Assembly (NCBI GenBank): GCA_031177765.1
Contig: JAPSKH010000010.1
Location: 1-52,928, forward strand
Length of the DNA: 52,928 nt
Direction: 5' to 3'
Source: Microbacterium sp.
GTDB taxonomy: Bacteria > Actinomycetota > Actinomycetes > Actinomycetales > Microbacteriaceae
The position numbers were made by a program, and so were the translations under genes. The notes below the pieces were generated by a model, which made no database searches, was not told the DNA's origin, and was given only the letters and a program-made list of their open reading frames with translations. Positions 1 through 8,153 of the stretch are shown here, one piece after another; position 1 is the first letter of the stretch; each line of letters opens with the position of its first letter.

Positions 1-1
1 C

Positions 2-1690
2 ACCTCGCTCAGCCCTGAAACCGACGTGGCACTGACCCTGAAGCACTTCCCCGGCGGCGGTCCCCAAGAGCTCGGATTCGACCCGCACTACTCGTTCGGC
101 AAGACCCAGGTATACCCGGGCGGCGCCTTCGGCGAGCACCTGAAGCCGTTCGAGGCCGCGATCGACGCGGGCGTGTCGTCGATCATGCCGTACTACGGCA
201 TCCCGGTCGACGTCGAGTATCAGGGAACCCAGTACAACCCTGTCGGCATGGCGTTCTCCGACCAGATCGTCAACGAGTTGCTGCGCGGTCAGCTCGGGTT
301 CCGCGGTTACGTCAACTCCGACACCGGCATCATCAACGACCGCGCCTGGGGCCTCGAGGAGGCAACGGTGCCGGAGCGCGTCGCCGCTGCCGTCAACGGA
401 GGCACCGACACCCTCTCGGGATTCAGCGACGCCGCGGTCGTGACCGACCTGGTCAGCCAGGGCCTTGTGACCGAGGACCGAGTGAACGAGGCAGCGACGC
501 GCCTGCTCACGCCGCTGTTCCAGATGGGGCTGTTCGAGGACCCGTATGTCGATGAGGCGGCAGCCGACGCCCAGGTCGGCACGGAGGAGAACGAGCAGGT
601 CGCCCTCGACCTGCAGCGCAAGTCGCTCGTTCTCCTGCAGAACGAAGAGCTCGAGGACGGCTCGCACGCCCTTCCCCTCAAGGAAGGCTCGAAGCTGTAC
701 CTCCTCGGCTCCTTCGACCCGGAGACTGTGGCCGACTACGGCTTCGAGGTCGTCGACGGCAACCAGACCGACGCCAACGGGCAGCGCCCGAGCGCGGCCG
801 GAAGTGACTACGTGGTGGTGTCGATGACGGCGCGAAACGTCAACACGTCGGGCTACGACAGCCGCACCGCGGCCCAGACGGCCCCGGTGAACCCCATCGT
901 GCTCGACGGGTTCGCCGGCCTCGACGGCCAGAGCCGCTTCGGCGCGACAGACGCCTGTGTCGCGTACGGCGCGTCGAGCTGCACCGACGCCGGCCTGCGA
1001 TTCGGCGGCTCACTGCCCTGGGAGGGCTCGATCCTCGATTTCACCGGCATGTCGGAGGCGCAGTCGTGGGAGGTCACACCCTCACTGGATGTGATCCAGC
1101 GGGCGATGGCCGAGGTCGGCGACCCGGGCAAGGTCATCCTCAACGTCTACTTCCGCCAGCCCTTCGTCCTCGACGAGGCCAGCGGCCTGAGAGATGCCGG
1201 CGCCATCGTCGCGGGGTTCGGCACCGGTGACGTCGCGCTGATGGACGTGCTGTCCGGTCGGTTCAATCCGCAAGGGCGCATGCCGTTCGCGCTGGCGGGA
1301 ACCCGCGCGGCCGTCGAGCAGCAGTACAGCGACCTCGCCGGGTACGACGAGACGACTGACGGTGCATTGTTCGAGTTCGGTCACGGCTTGAGTTACGAGG
1401 CGTCCCTCGATGTTCCGCTCGGCGCGTCCACTTTCACGCGAGGGAAGAACGCATGGCTTACGATCGAGGCGACGAACAACACGGACGCCCGGATCGATGT
1501 CGAGATCTCGACGCCGTTCGGTGAGAAGACGCTGCGCAATGTGCGTCCCGGCAAGACAGTGGACGTCGACTTCAACGCGCATGCGCCGACGTTCGCCGCA
1601 GGCCAGGCGACCGTTACGGTCAGCTCGGAGGTGGATGGCGAGGTCACCGTCGACACGAAGACCGTGGACTATCCCGGGCTCTCTCGCTGA
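2..1690 (+). CDS. Glycoside hydrolase family 3 protein (beta-glucosidase-like), 5' truncated by the window edge
   Basis: The frame is open from base 2, so the N-terminus lies outside the window. Near the left edge is the GH3 KHFPGGG motif. About 90 residues on, GYVNSDTG supplies the expected catalytic nucleophile Asp (codon 320-322). Later come a GH3 C-terminal domain (LSGRFNPQGRMPFAL) and FEFGHGLSY. The last 100 residues form a beta-rich tail (RGKNAWLTIEATNNTD) in the place where an FnIII-like domain usually sits. The family hydrolyses beta-glucosides or related glycans; the substrate cannot be told from sequence. Secretion cannot be judged because the signal region is missing. A strong hairpin follows the stop. 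Confidence 0.85.
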   Translation, partial: TSLSPETDVALTLKHFPGGGPQELGFDPHYSFGKTQVYPGGAFGEHLKPFEAAIDAGVSSIMPYYGIPVDVEYQGTQYNPVGMAFSDQIVNELLRGQLGFRGYVNSDTGIINDRAWGLEEATVPERVAAAVNGGTDTLSGFSDAAVVTDLVSQGLVTEDRVNEAATRLLTPLFQMGLFEDPYVDEAAADAQVGTEENEQVALDLQRKSLVLLQNEELEDGSHALPLKEGSKLYLLGSFDPETVADYGFEVVDGNQTDANGQRPSAAGSDYVVVSMTARNVNTSGYDSRTAAQTAPVNPIVLDGFAGLDGQSRFGATDACVAYGASSCTDAGLRFGGSLPWEGSILDFTGMSEAQSWEVTPSLDVIQRAMAEVGDPGKVILNVYFRQPFVLDEASGLRDAGAIVAGFGTGDVALMDVLSGRFNPQGRMPFALAGTRAAVEQQYSDLAGYDETTDGALFEFGHGLSYEASLDVPLGASTFTRGKNAWLTIEATNNTDARIDVEISTPFGEKTLRNVRPGKTVDVDFNAHAPTFAAGQATVTVSSEVDGEVTVDTKTVDYPGLSR

Positions 1691-1696
1691 GCCGGC

Positions 1697-1730
1697 GAAG
1701 CGGCGGGGAGCGCACGCTCCCCGCCGCTTC
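1697..1730 (+). terminator. Hairpin terminator after the GH3 gene
   Basis: A perfect inverted repeat of at least 15 bp (arm GAAGCGGCGGGGAGC, loop GCAC) starts 6 bases after the GH3 stop. There is no clear T tract, which is common for actinobacterial terminators. Confidence 0.75.
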
Positions 1731-1754
1731 GTCGCGTCGCGCGCGCCAACATAT

Positions 1755-1768
1755 GGCAACCGATTGCC
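1755..1768. promoter_or_regulatory. LacI-family-like operator upstream of manD
   Basis: GGCAACCGATTGCC is a 5-bp inverted repeat around CCGA, with the CAACCG/TTG core typical of LacI/GalR-family operators. It lies 72 bases before the manD start in the only gap upstream of manD-gntK. No LacI gene is in the window, so the regulator is elsewhere or upstream. Confidence 0.5.
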
Positions 1769-1840
1769 TCCTCAGGACCGCCTCGCGATCATGGACACAC
1801 CACACCCCTCGGCGCAATGGTCGCGCCCGATCGGAGAGAC

Positions 1841-3079
1841 ATGAAGATCGACAAGGCTGAGGTCATCGTCACCAGCCCGGACCGCAATTTCGTGACCCTG
1901 AAGCTCACCACCCAGGACGGCCTGACCGGCCTCGGGGATGCGACACTGAACGGTCGTGAACTCGCGGTGGTCGCCTACCTCACCGAGCACGTTGTGCCCC
2001 TGCTCATCGGGGCGGATGCCCGCCGCATCGAGGACACCTGGCAGTTCCTGTACCGCGGGGCATACTGGCGCCGCGGACCCGTGACGATGGCCGCGATCGC
2101 GGCCGTCGACATGGCACTGTGGGACATCAAGGGCAAAGCCGCGGGCATGCCGGTCTATCAGCTGCTGGGGGGCGCGAGCCGTAACGGCTTGATGGCCTAC
2201 GGTCACGCGTCGGGCAAGGAACTCCCCGAGCTCTTCGATTCGATCCGCGCCCACCAGGAGCAGGGCTACAAGGCGATCCGCGTGCAGACCGGTGTGCCGA
2301 CGCTGAAGGCGATCTACGGCATCGCCGCGCAGGGCGCGGACGTCGGCGATGCGACGGTGCGCTATGACCACGAGCCGGCACGCCGCGGCGCGAAGCCCGT
2401 CGAAGAGGACTGGGACACGCGCGCATACCTCAATCACCTGCCCGCCGTCTTCGAAGCGGTGCGCAACGAGTTCGGCCCGGATATTCCGCTCCTTCACGAC
2501 GGCCACCACCGCATGACGCCGATCCAGGCAGCCCGCCTCGGCAAGGACCTGGAGCCGTACGACCTCTTCTGGCTCGAGGACTGCACGCCAGCAGAGAACC
2601 AGGAGGCGCTGCGGCTCGTTCGGCACCACACCACGACGCCGCTCGCCATCGGCGAGATCTTCAATACCATCTGGGACTTCAAGGACATCATCCGCGACCA
2701 GCTCATCGACTACGTCCGTGGCGCTGTCACCCACATGGGCGGGATCTCGCCGCTGAAGAAGACCCTCGATTACGCCGCGATGTATCAGGTGAAATCGGGC
2801 ATGCACGGCCCGACCGACATCTCTCCGGTGGGCATGGCTGCGGCGATGCACCTGGGCCTCGCGATCCACAACTTCGGCATCCAGGAGTACATGAAGCACG
2901 GCGCCAGGACCGATCAGGTCTTCGAGCAGTCCTTCACCTGGACCGACGGCTATCTGCACCCGGGCGACAAGCCGGGGCTCGGGGTGGAACTCAACACGGA
3001 CGAGGCAGGGAAGTACCCCTACGAGCAGGCGTACCTCCCCTACAACCGCCTCCTCGACGGCACCATCCACGACTGGTGA
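1841..3079 (+). CDS. manD: D-mannonate dehydratase (enolase superfamily, ManD/RspA type)
   Basis: Dehydrates D-mannonate to 2-keto-3-deoxy-D-gluconate in hexuronate breakdown; some family members act on D-gluconate. The 412-residue protein keeps the enolase-superfamily layout. Metal ligands are D220, E246 and E272, with H222 in the HDGHH motif. R147 and Y159 fall at the numbers I recall for the catalytic pair of characterised ManD. The start MKIDKAEV was chosen because family members begin there and GGAG precedes it; an upstream in-frame ATG at 1817 would add eight unmatched residues. The stop overlaps the gntK start (GTGA), so the two are translationally coupled. ManD paralogues with little activity exist, so the in vivo role is less sure than the family. 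Confidence 0.88.
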   Translation: MKIDKAEVIVTSPDRNFVTLKLTTQDGLTGLGDATLNGRELAVVAYLTEHVVPLLIGADARRIEDTWQFLYRGAYWRRGPVTMAAIAAVDMALWDIKGKAAGMPVYQLLGGASRNGLMAYGHASGKELPELFDSIRAHQEQGYKAIRVQTGVPTLKAIYGIAAQGADVGDATVRYDHEPARRGAKPVEEDWDTRAYLNHLPAVFEAVRNEFGPDIPLLHDGHHRMTPIQAARLGKDLEPYDLFWLEDCTPAENQEALRLVRHHTTTPLAIGEIFNTIWDFKDIIRDQLIDYVRGAVTHMGGISPLKKTLDYAAMYQVKSGMHGPTDISPVGMAAAMHLGLAIHNFGIQEYMKHGARTDQVFEQSFTWTDGYLHPGDKPGLGVELNTDEAGKYPYEQAYLPYNRLLDGTIHDW

Positions 3080-3597
3080 GGGACGACGGCGTGCACACCC
3101 TGCAGGCCTTCGTCGTCGTCATGGGCGTGTCCGCCGCAGGCAAGACGAGCGTCGCCAGGGCGCTCGCCGCTCGCCTCGGCGTGCCATGGCGCGACGCCGA
3201 CGACCTACATCCGCCGGAGAATGTCGCCAAGATGGCAGGCGGCGTGCCGCTGTCCGACGACGACCGCTGGCCCTGGCTCGATGCCGTCGGCTCGGCCCTC
3301 GCCACGGCGCCCGGCGGGATGGTGATGGCCTGCTCGGCTCTGCGGCGGGCCTACCGCGACCGACTGCGGGCCCAGGTGCCGGATGTCGTGTTCGTGCATC
3401 TGGACGGGCCCCGCGAGCTGCTGGCGATCCGGGCGGCAGGGCGAACGGGCCACTACATGCCCGCTTCGCTCCTCCCCTCGCAGTTGGCGACACTGGAGCC
3501 GCTCGCAGTCGACGAACGCGGCGTCAGGATCAGCGTGGAAGACACCGTCGAAGCCATCGCCGACGAAGCCGCGGCCTGGCTCCGCGCAGCCCGCTGA
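3076..3597 (+). CDS. gntK: Gluconokinase, GntK/IdnK type
   Basis: Phosphorylates D-gluconate to 6-phosphogluconate using ATP. The P-loop GVSAAGKTS is at residues 17-25, followed by the gluconokinase segment [19 protein letters not shown] with the DxDxxHP substrate loop, [11 protein letters not shown] and [11 protein letters not shown]. The 173 residues match the family length of about 170. The GTG start overlaps the manD stop by four bases; an alternative GTG at 3091 would shorten the N-terminus by five residues. The pairing with manD points to a sugar-acid operon under the operator near 1755. Confidence 0.9.
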   Translation: MRDDGVHTLQAFVVVMGVSAAGKTSVARALAARLGVPWRDADDLHPPENVAKMAGGVPLSDDDRWPWLDAVGSALATAPGGMVMACSALRRAYRDRLRAQVPDVVFVHLDGPRELLAIRAAGRTGHYMPASLLPSQLATLEPLAVDERGVRISVEDTVEAIADEAAAWLRAAR

Positions 3598-3840
3598 GGC
3601 AGCTGCCGTCGAACGTTCGCCGCCGGGCGCCTGGAGATGGCGTTCCTGCCGCTGGCCCCGATGCGACGCCGCTCCGTCGTGCGTCCCGCGCGCGCAGCGA
3701 ACTGAGGTATGGGTAGACCGACGTCACCACCGCAGCAGCTGGTCAGTCGCCTGAGGGCACGCACGGAGGGCGGGCTCCCGAAGCCCGACCGGTTCCGCTG
3801 GATGCACCCAACGTTCGAGAAGCGCGCTCTCCGAGGTGGG

Positions 3841-3987
3841 GCAAAGCGAAGGCCCCGGGTGCTGGGGACACCCGGGGCCTGTCGTCGCCGGTCTTTCGCT
3901 CGTCCACCCCCCGGCGAACGGCTCCTGGCGACGATATGGGAAGGGTTTGGGGAGACACCTTCCCGTGAGGCGCTGGGGACGCCTCGC
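3841..3987 (-). ncRNA. Candidate structured small RNA with C-rich loops
   Basis: Read on the minus strand, a -10-like TATGCT (3993-3998) is followed about seven bases later by hairpin 1 (stem 3965-3972/3980-3987, loop UCCCCAG). Hairpin 2 follows (3938-3944/3958-3964, loop containing UCCCCA), then a long stem (3882-3889/3927-3934). A 12-bp terminator-like hairpin ends the unit (3850-3861/3869-3880), again with loop UCCCCAG, followed by UUCGCUUU. Repeated C-rich loops recall the actinobacterial 6C RNA class, although each loop here has four Cs. Strand and function are inferred. The plus strand would put G-runs in these loops but CCCCCC in the middle domain. Confidence 0.5.
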
Positions 3988-4019
3988 GTATAAGCATAGC
4001 CGCATTGGTAGGACCATCG

Positions 4020-4041
4020 CTGTCCCCTCTTCGGGGGACAG
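4020..4041 (-). terminator. Hairpin, possible fprA terminator
   Basis: The 8-bp stem CTGTCCCC/GGGGACAG has a six-base loop. A second stem-loop, TCGTGTC/GACACGA, lies beside it at 4044-4067. Both are about 120-170 bases downstream of the fprA stop and could end that transcript or insulate the small-RNA locus. Confidence 0.4.
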
Positions 4042-4188
4042 ATTCGTGTCTCGACGCCGCGACACGAGAACTTCCGGCCTACGGTACGGGAATCCGCCTT
4101 TCCTGCCTAGGTCCTGGCGCTGTCATCGGCGCAGAAACCGTGCGTCGGACGGCATCCGTGTCCGCTGACATCCGACGTCCGAGCGCGA

Positions 4189-5574
4189 TCAGGCGGGAGG
4201 GAGCTCTCCGCGCGAGATGGCGACCATCTCCTCACGCGGGACGACCTTGACGCGCGCACGCTCCTGCGGCGCGCCCAGCCCGATCTCGTGCTGGTCGAGG
4301 CGGTGCCATCCCTCGAGGTCGGTCCAGGCCACGCCGCGCGAGGCCAGCAGGCGCGGGATCGCCTCCTCGGACGGGTCCTCGGGCTGCCACCACGATCCCT
4401 GGTCGTTGATGAGGTGCCGGACGGTCTCCATGGCGTCGGACTTGGTGTGGCCGATCAGGCCCACCGGCCCGCGCTTGATCCACCCGGTGGCGTAGACGCC
4501 CGGCACGCGCTCGTTGGAGTCCTTGCGCAGCACCTGGCCCTCGTGGTTCGGGATGACGCCGTGCCGCTTGTCGAACGGCACGCCGGGAAGCGGCGATCCG
4601 AAGTAGCCGACGGCCCGGTACAGGGCCTGTACCGGCACCTCGCGGAATTCGCCGGTGCCGACCACGCCCCCTTCGCCGTCGGGCCGCGTGCGCTCGTAGA
4701 CGAAGCACGACACGCGTCCGGAGGCATCCGTCCTCACCTCGACGGGCTTGGCCCAGAAGTGCAGATGCAGACGGCGCGATGCCGAGCCGCCGGCGTTGTT
4801 GACCGACTCGCGCTTGCGCCACGACTGGAGCACCCGGTCGATCACCATGACCTGCTTGTTGCTCGCGATCGCGGCCTTGGATGCCTCGTCGTAGTCGAAG
4901 TCCTCGTCGTAGACGACCATGTCGACGTCGCGGAGCTCCCCGAGCTCGCGCAGCTCCAGCGGCGTGAACTTCACCTGCGCGGGACCGCGGCGGCCGAAGA
5001 CGTGGACGTCGGTGACGGCGGATGCCTTCAGCCCCTCGTACACGTTGGCGGGGATCTCGGTCGGCAGGAGGTCCTCGGCGTGCTTGGCCAGCATGCGGGA
5101 GATGTCGAGGGCGACGTTGCCGTTGCCGATGACGGCGACGGATGCCGCATCCAGCGGCCACTCGCGGGGCACGTCGGGGTGGCCGTCGAACCAGCTGACG
5201 AAGTCGGCGGCGCCGTACGACCCGGCAGCGTCGATCCCCGGAATGTTCAGGTCGGCGTCGCGGACCGCGCCGGTGGCGAAGATCACGGCGTTGTAGTGGT
5301 GCTTGAGGTCGTCCAGCGTGATGTCCTCGCCGAAGCGCACGTTGCCGAAGATCCGGATGTCACCGCGGTCCAGGACCTCACGCAGCGCCGAGATGATCCC
5401 CTTGATGCGAGGGTGATCGGGCGCGACGCCGTAGCGGACGAGTCCGTAAGGCGCCGGCAGCTGCTCGAAGAGGTCGATCGACACGTCGAACTTGCGCTCG
5501 GCCTTCAGCAGGATGTCGGCGGCGTAGATGCCGGCCGGTCCTGCGCCGACGATGGCCAGTCGGAGCTTGGTCAT
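4189..5574 (-). CDS. fprA: NADPH:ferredoxin reductase, FprA (adrenodoxin reductase-like flavoprotein)
   Basis: Transfers electrons between NADP(H) and ferredoxin through FAD. The 461 residues are close to the roughly 456 of mycobacterial FprA. The FAD-binding GAGPAG is at 10-15, followed by LFEQLPAPYGLVRYGVAPDHP, a hallmark of this family. The second nucleotide fold carries VIGNGNVALDISRML, and FGRRGPAQVKFTPLELREL is also diagnostic. The C-terminal YATGWIKRGPVGLIGHTKSDA closes the FAD site. An AAAGGA ribosome site sits nine bases before the ATG, so this mRNA has a leader, unlike many neighbours. The small gap upstream holds no other gene. Confidence 0.93.
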   Translation of the reverse strand: MTKLRLAIVGAGPAGIYAADILLKAERKFDVSIDLFEQLPAPYGLVRYGVAPDHPRIKGIISALREVLDRGDIRIFGNVRFGEDITLDDLKHHYNAVIFATGAVRDADLNIPGIDAAGSYGAADFVSWFDGHPDVPREWPLDAASVAVIGNGNVALDISRMLAKHAEDLLPTEIPANVYEGLKASAVTDVHVFGRRGPAQVKFTPLELRELGELRDVDMVVYDEDFDYDEASKAAIASNKQVMVIDRVLQSWRKRESVNNAGGSASRRLHLHFWAKPVEVRTDASGRVSCFVYERTRPDGEGGVVGTGEFREVPVQALYRAVGYFGSPLPGVPFDKRHGVIPNHEGQVLRKDSNERVPGVYATGWIKRGPVGLIGHTKSDAMETVRHLINDQGSWWQPEDPSEEAIPRLLASRGVAWTDLEGWHRLDQHEIGLGAPQERARVKVVPREEMVAISRGELPPA

Positions 5575-5667
5575 ACAGGTCCTTTCCGTCGGGCCGCGGT
5601 GCGGGACGACCTTGGGGTCGTTCCGCTCGCTCAGCCCGGGTCTTCGTGAGACGTAAGGCGGATGCCG

Positions 5668-6723
5668 CTAACTGGAGCGGTCCGCGACGGCTTCGGCGAA
5701 GCGCGTGAGCGCCTCGCGCACGGGTCCATCGGGCAGCGGTTCGAGGGCGTCGATCGCCTCCTGGGACCACGCGTTCGCCAGCTCCCGCGTGGCCCGCGTC
5801 GCCTCGTGCTCGCGCAGCCGCGCCAGCGGCTCGTCGAGCAGCGCGGGGTCATCGCCCTCGGCGATGCGGCTGACGCCGTCGTCGATGCGCGCCCGCAGCT
5901 CGCCGGAGGAGGCATCCGTCCGCTGTCCGAGCAGGAGATACGGCATGGTGGGAACGCCCGCACGCAGGTCGGTCCCCGGCACCTTGCCGGTCTCCTCCGG
6001 GTCGTCGGAGAGGTCGATCACGTCATCGAGCAGCTGGAAGGCCACGCCGGCCTTCTCGCCGAACGTCACCATCGCCGCCTCGTACTCCTCGGGTCCGTTG
6101 GCGAAGATGACGCCGGCCTGCGCGGCGGCCGCGATGAGCGAACCGGTCTTGTCGGAGAGCACCTGGAGGTAGAACGCGACCGGGTCCTCCCCGGCGGCCG
6201 GTCCCACCGTCTCGTGCATCTGCCCGAGCACCAGCCGCTCGAAGGTGTCGGCCTGCAGGCGGATGGCGCGGTCGCCGTGACGGGCCATGATCTGGCTGGC
6301 GCGGGAGAACAGCAGGTCGCCGGTGAGGATCGCGACGCTGTTGCCCCACACCGCGTGCGCGCTGGGCACACCGCGGCGCTTGTCGGCGGCATCCATCACG
6401 TCGTCGTGGTACAGCGATCCCAGATGCGTCATCTCCAGCGCCGTGGCGCCCTCGATGACGTCGTCGGTCACGCCGTCGCCGAGCTGCGCGGCCAGCAGCG
6501 CCAGCATCGGCCGGACCCGCTTGCCGCCCGCTTCGTACAGGTAGCGGCTCGTCGCATCGGCGAGCGCGTCGGTCACGCGCAGCTCGCGCTCCAGCGCGGC
6601 GTCGACGCGCTTGAGACCGGCCTCGACGGCCGAGAGGAGTGTCCGAGACCGCGGTCCCGCGAAAGTGCGGTCGGTGAGGCCCAGCTTGCCCGCGATGTGC
6701 GAGCCGGGCACGGAAGGAGTCAC
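5668..6723 (-). CDS. Polyprenyl diphosphate synthase, long-chain trans type (menaquinone side chain)
   Basis: Condenses isopentenyl diphosphate onto allylic diphosphates to make the menaquinone prenyl tail. The first Asp-rich motif DDVMD is at 107-111 and the second, DDVID, at 233-237. The residues four and five places before the first motif are Ser and Gly. Such small residues remove the chain-length floor and are consistent with a long product. GGKRVRP at 67-72 binds substrate. Its place beside menG matches the grcC1 position in mycobacteria. Product length (C35 to C50) cannot be read. The GTG start follows TAGGCT by six bases, indicating a leaderless mRNA. Confidence 0.88.
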   Translation of the reverse strand: MTPSVPGSHIAGKLGLTDRTFAGPRSRTLLSAVEAGLKRVDAALERELRVTDALADATSRYLYEAGGKRVRPMLALLAAQLGDGVTDDVIEGATALEMTHLGSLYHDDVMDAADKRRGVPSAHAVWGNSVAILTGDLLFSRASQIMARHGDRAIRLQADTFERLVLGQMHETVGPAAGEDPVAFYLQVLSDKTGSLIAAAAQAGVIFANGPEEYEAAMVTFGEKAGVAFQLLDDVIDLSDDPEETGKVPGTDLRAGVPTMPYLLLGQRTDASSGELRARIDDGVSRIAEGDDPALLDEPLARLREHEATRATRELANAWSQEAIDALEPLPDGPVREALTRFAEAVADRSS

Positions 6724-6729
6724 GTTTCC

Positions 6730-6735
6730 AGCCTA
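6730..6735 (-). promoter_or_regulatory. -10 hexamer of the prenyl synthase gene (leaderless)
   Basis: TAGGCT on the minus strand, six bases before the GTG start. Confidence 0.65.
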
Positions 6736-6769
6736 CCGTCCGGGCGTCGACCACCCTCCGCGCCGGCGG

Positions 6770-7519
6770 TCAGCGGGGCTTGGACGCGCGGTGCAGGGCG
6801 ACGATCCCCATCGAGAGGTTGCGGTAGGCCACATCGGTCCATCCCGCCTCGCGGATCCACGCCGACAGCGTGCGCTGGTCGGGCCAGTCCCGGATGGACT
6901 CGTTGAGATAGTCGTAGGCTTCGGCGTTCGAGCTCACCGCCTTGGCGACGACAGGCAGGACCCGGTCGTTGTAGAACCGGTAGAGGCCGCGGAACGCCTT
7001 CGACGGCGGGTGCGAGAACTCGCAGATCACCAGGCGCCCGCCGGGACGGGTGACACGCAGCAGCTCGCGCAGCGCCTTGCGCGGATCATGGACGTTGCGC
7101 AGCCCGAAGGACATCGTGACCGTGTCGAACCAGCCGTCCTCGAACGGCAGCTCTGTGGCGTCGGCCTGCACGAAGGAGAGATTCGGGATGCCTCCGCCGC
7201 GCGAGCGGGGGCCGTAGCGGCGCTCGCCCTCGGCGATCATGCCGGGCGAGAAGTCGGCGGCGACGACCGCGGCGCCCCGGCGCGCGAGCGCGACGCTCGA
7301 CGCCCCCGTGCCTGCCGCCACGTCGAGGATGCGCTGGCCCGGCCGCGGATCGACCGCGCGGGTGGTGGCCGCGCGCCAGAACTTGTCGTTGCCGACGCTG
7401 AGCACCGTGTTGGTGCGGTCGTATCCGGCCGCCACCTGATCGAACATGCCGCTCACGCGCGAGGGATCCTTGTGCAGATCGGCGCGGTTCGGCTCTGATG
7501 CGGAGGGATCGGATGCCAC
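6770..7519 (-). CDS. menG: Demethylmenaquinone methyltransferase (UbiE/MenG)
   Basis: Makes the last step of menaquinone synthesis, C-methylation of demethylmenaquinone with S-adenosylmethionine at the membrane. SAM motif I LDVAAGTG is at 65-72. The UbiE signatures FDQVAAGYDRTNTVLS and VTMSFGLRNVHDPRKALREL are present, with FSHPPSKAFRGLYRFYNDRVLP in the substrate region. The 249 residues are typical. It lies 46 bases upstream of the prenyl synthase on the same strand. The GTG start is six bases after TAGACT (leaderless). Confidence 0.93.
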   Translation of the reverse strand: MASDPSASEPNRADLHKDPSRVSGMFDQVAAGYDRTNTVLSVGNDKFWRAATTRAVDPRPGQRILDVAAGTGASSVALARRGAAVVAADFSPGMIAEGERRYGPRSRGGGIPNLSFVQADATELPFEDGWFDTVTMSFGLRNVHDPRKALRELLRVTRPGGRLVICEFSHPPSKAFRGLYRFYNDRVLPVVAKAVSSNAEAYDYLNESIRDWPDQRTLSAWIREAGWTDVAYRNLSMGIVALHRASKPR

Positions 7520-7525
7520 GTGTCG

Positions 7526-7531
7526 AGTCTA
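7526..7531 (-). promoter_or_regulatory. -10 hexamer of menG (leaderless)
   Basis: TAGACT on the minus strand, six bases before the GTG start. Confidence 0.65.
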
Positions 7532-7576
7532 GGCCGGGGGCTCCCCAGCGCGCTCAGGGTCGGTTCGTCCCTCGCA

Positions 7577-8131
7577 TCAGGCCAGGTCGAGGGCGTCCAG
7601 TCGCGACAGCCAGGCGTCGGCGGTCGCGTCGTCGAACGGCGCCACCCGAGAGCGCACGCGCTGCTCCAGGTCCGCCGCGAGCATCTCGAGTCGTTCGACG
7701 ACGTCGAGCGGGTAGCCGTACGCCACCCGGTGCTCTTCCCACTCGTCGCGGTCGTCGATGAAGACGCCCCGCTCGTCGATCGCGCGCACCACATCGAGGT
7801 CCATGTCGATGCCGGTCGGCTCCTCGTCCTCCCAGTGGGCATCCCACGCGAGGTCGATGTAGACGCGGTAGGTCGCCGGCGGAGCCTGGTTCAGCGTCAC
7901 CACGTGATCGCCGCCCGGGGGCAGCAGCGTGACGTTGGGCGCGTCGGCGAGGAAGTCGCGTCCCGGCCGGAAGCTCCGCCATCCGGCGAGCTGACCGAAC
8001 CAGTCGCCCCACCGGTCGCTGCCCAGGTACACGCACTCGTGCACCCAGTGCGGTCCACCGTCCCACTTCCGCCAGCGGAACAGCACGCGTGTACCCGGCT
8101 CGGGCCGGGGCGGGACGACGATGTCGGTCAC
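7577..8131 (-). CDS. DUF402 family protein, predicted nucleotide phosphatase-like (FomD/Ntdp fold)
   Basis: The 184-residue protein carries the DUF402 features YIDLAWDAHW (91-100) and the acidic IDMDLDVVRAIDERG (108-122), whose Asp residues bind divalent metals in characterised members. The family includes FomD and nucleoside di-/triphosphate phosphatases; the substrate here is unknown. It sits between menG and menF and is transcribed away from menF. Its GTG start follows TAGACT by six bases, and that -10 overlaps the menF -10 on the other strand. A role in menaquinone metabolism is not implied by sequence, only by position. Confidence 0.8.
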   Translation of the reverse strand: MTDIVVPPRPEPGTRVLFRWRKWDGGPHWVHECVYLGSDRWGDWFGQLAGWRSFRPGRDFLADAPNVTLLPPGGDHVVTLNQAPPATYRVYIDLAWDAHWEDEEPTGIDMDLDVVRAIDERGVFIDDRDEWEEHRVAYGYPLDVVERLEMLAADLEQRVRSRVAPFDDATADAWLSRLDALDLA

Positions 8132-8137
8132 CCCGCG

Positions 8138-8143
8138 AGTCTA
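8138..8143 (-). promoter_or_regulatory. -10 hexamer of the DUF402 gene (leaderless, overlaps menF -10)
   Basis: TAGACT on the minus strand, six bases before the GTG start; shares the TA at 8142-8143 with the menF hexamer. Confidence 0.65.
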
Positions 8144-8147
8144 GGCT
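8142..8147 (+). promoter_or_regulatory. -10 hexamer of menF (leaderless)
   Basis: TAGGCT on the plus strand, six bases before the GTG start. Confidence 0.65.
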
Positions 8148-8153
8148 GGGAAG

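Larger units (their letters stand above)
3598..4188. other. 591-base region without a convincing protein gene
   Basis: Bases 3598-3840 show no clear signal. Bases 3841-3987 are packed with hairpins (candidate small RNA). Bases 4020-4067 hold two further hairpins. Short open frames cross the region on both strands, but they are Arg/Pro-rich and resemble no family I know. The last 120 bases before the fprA stop hold nothing I recognise. Confidence 0.6.

Noticed and set aside
3724..4065. Possible 113-codon protein on the minus strand over the hairpin region
   Set aside because: No domain, no ribosome site, and it runs through four stable hairpins that better fit an RNA.
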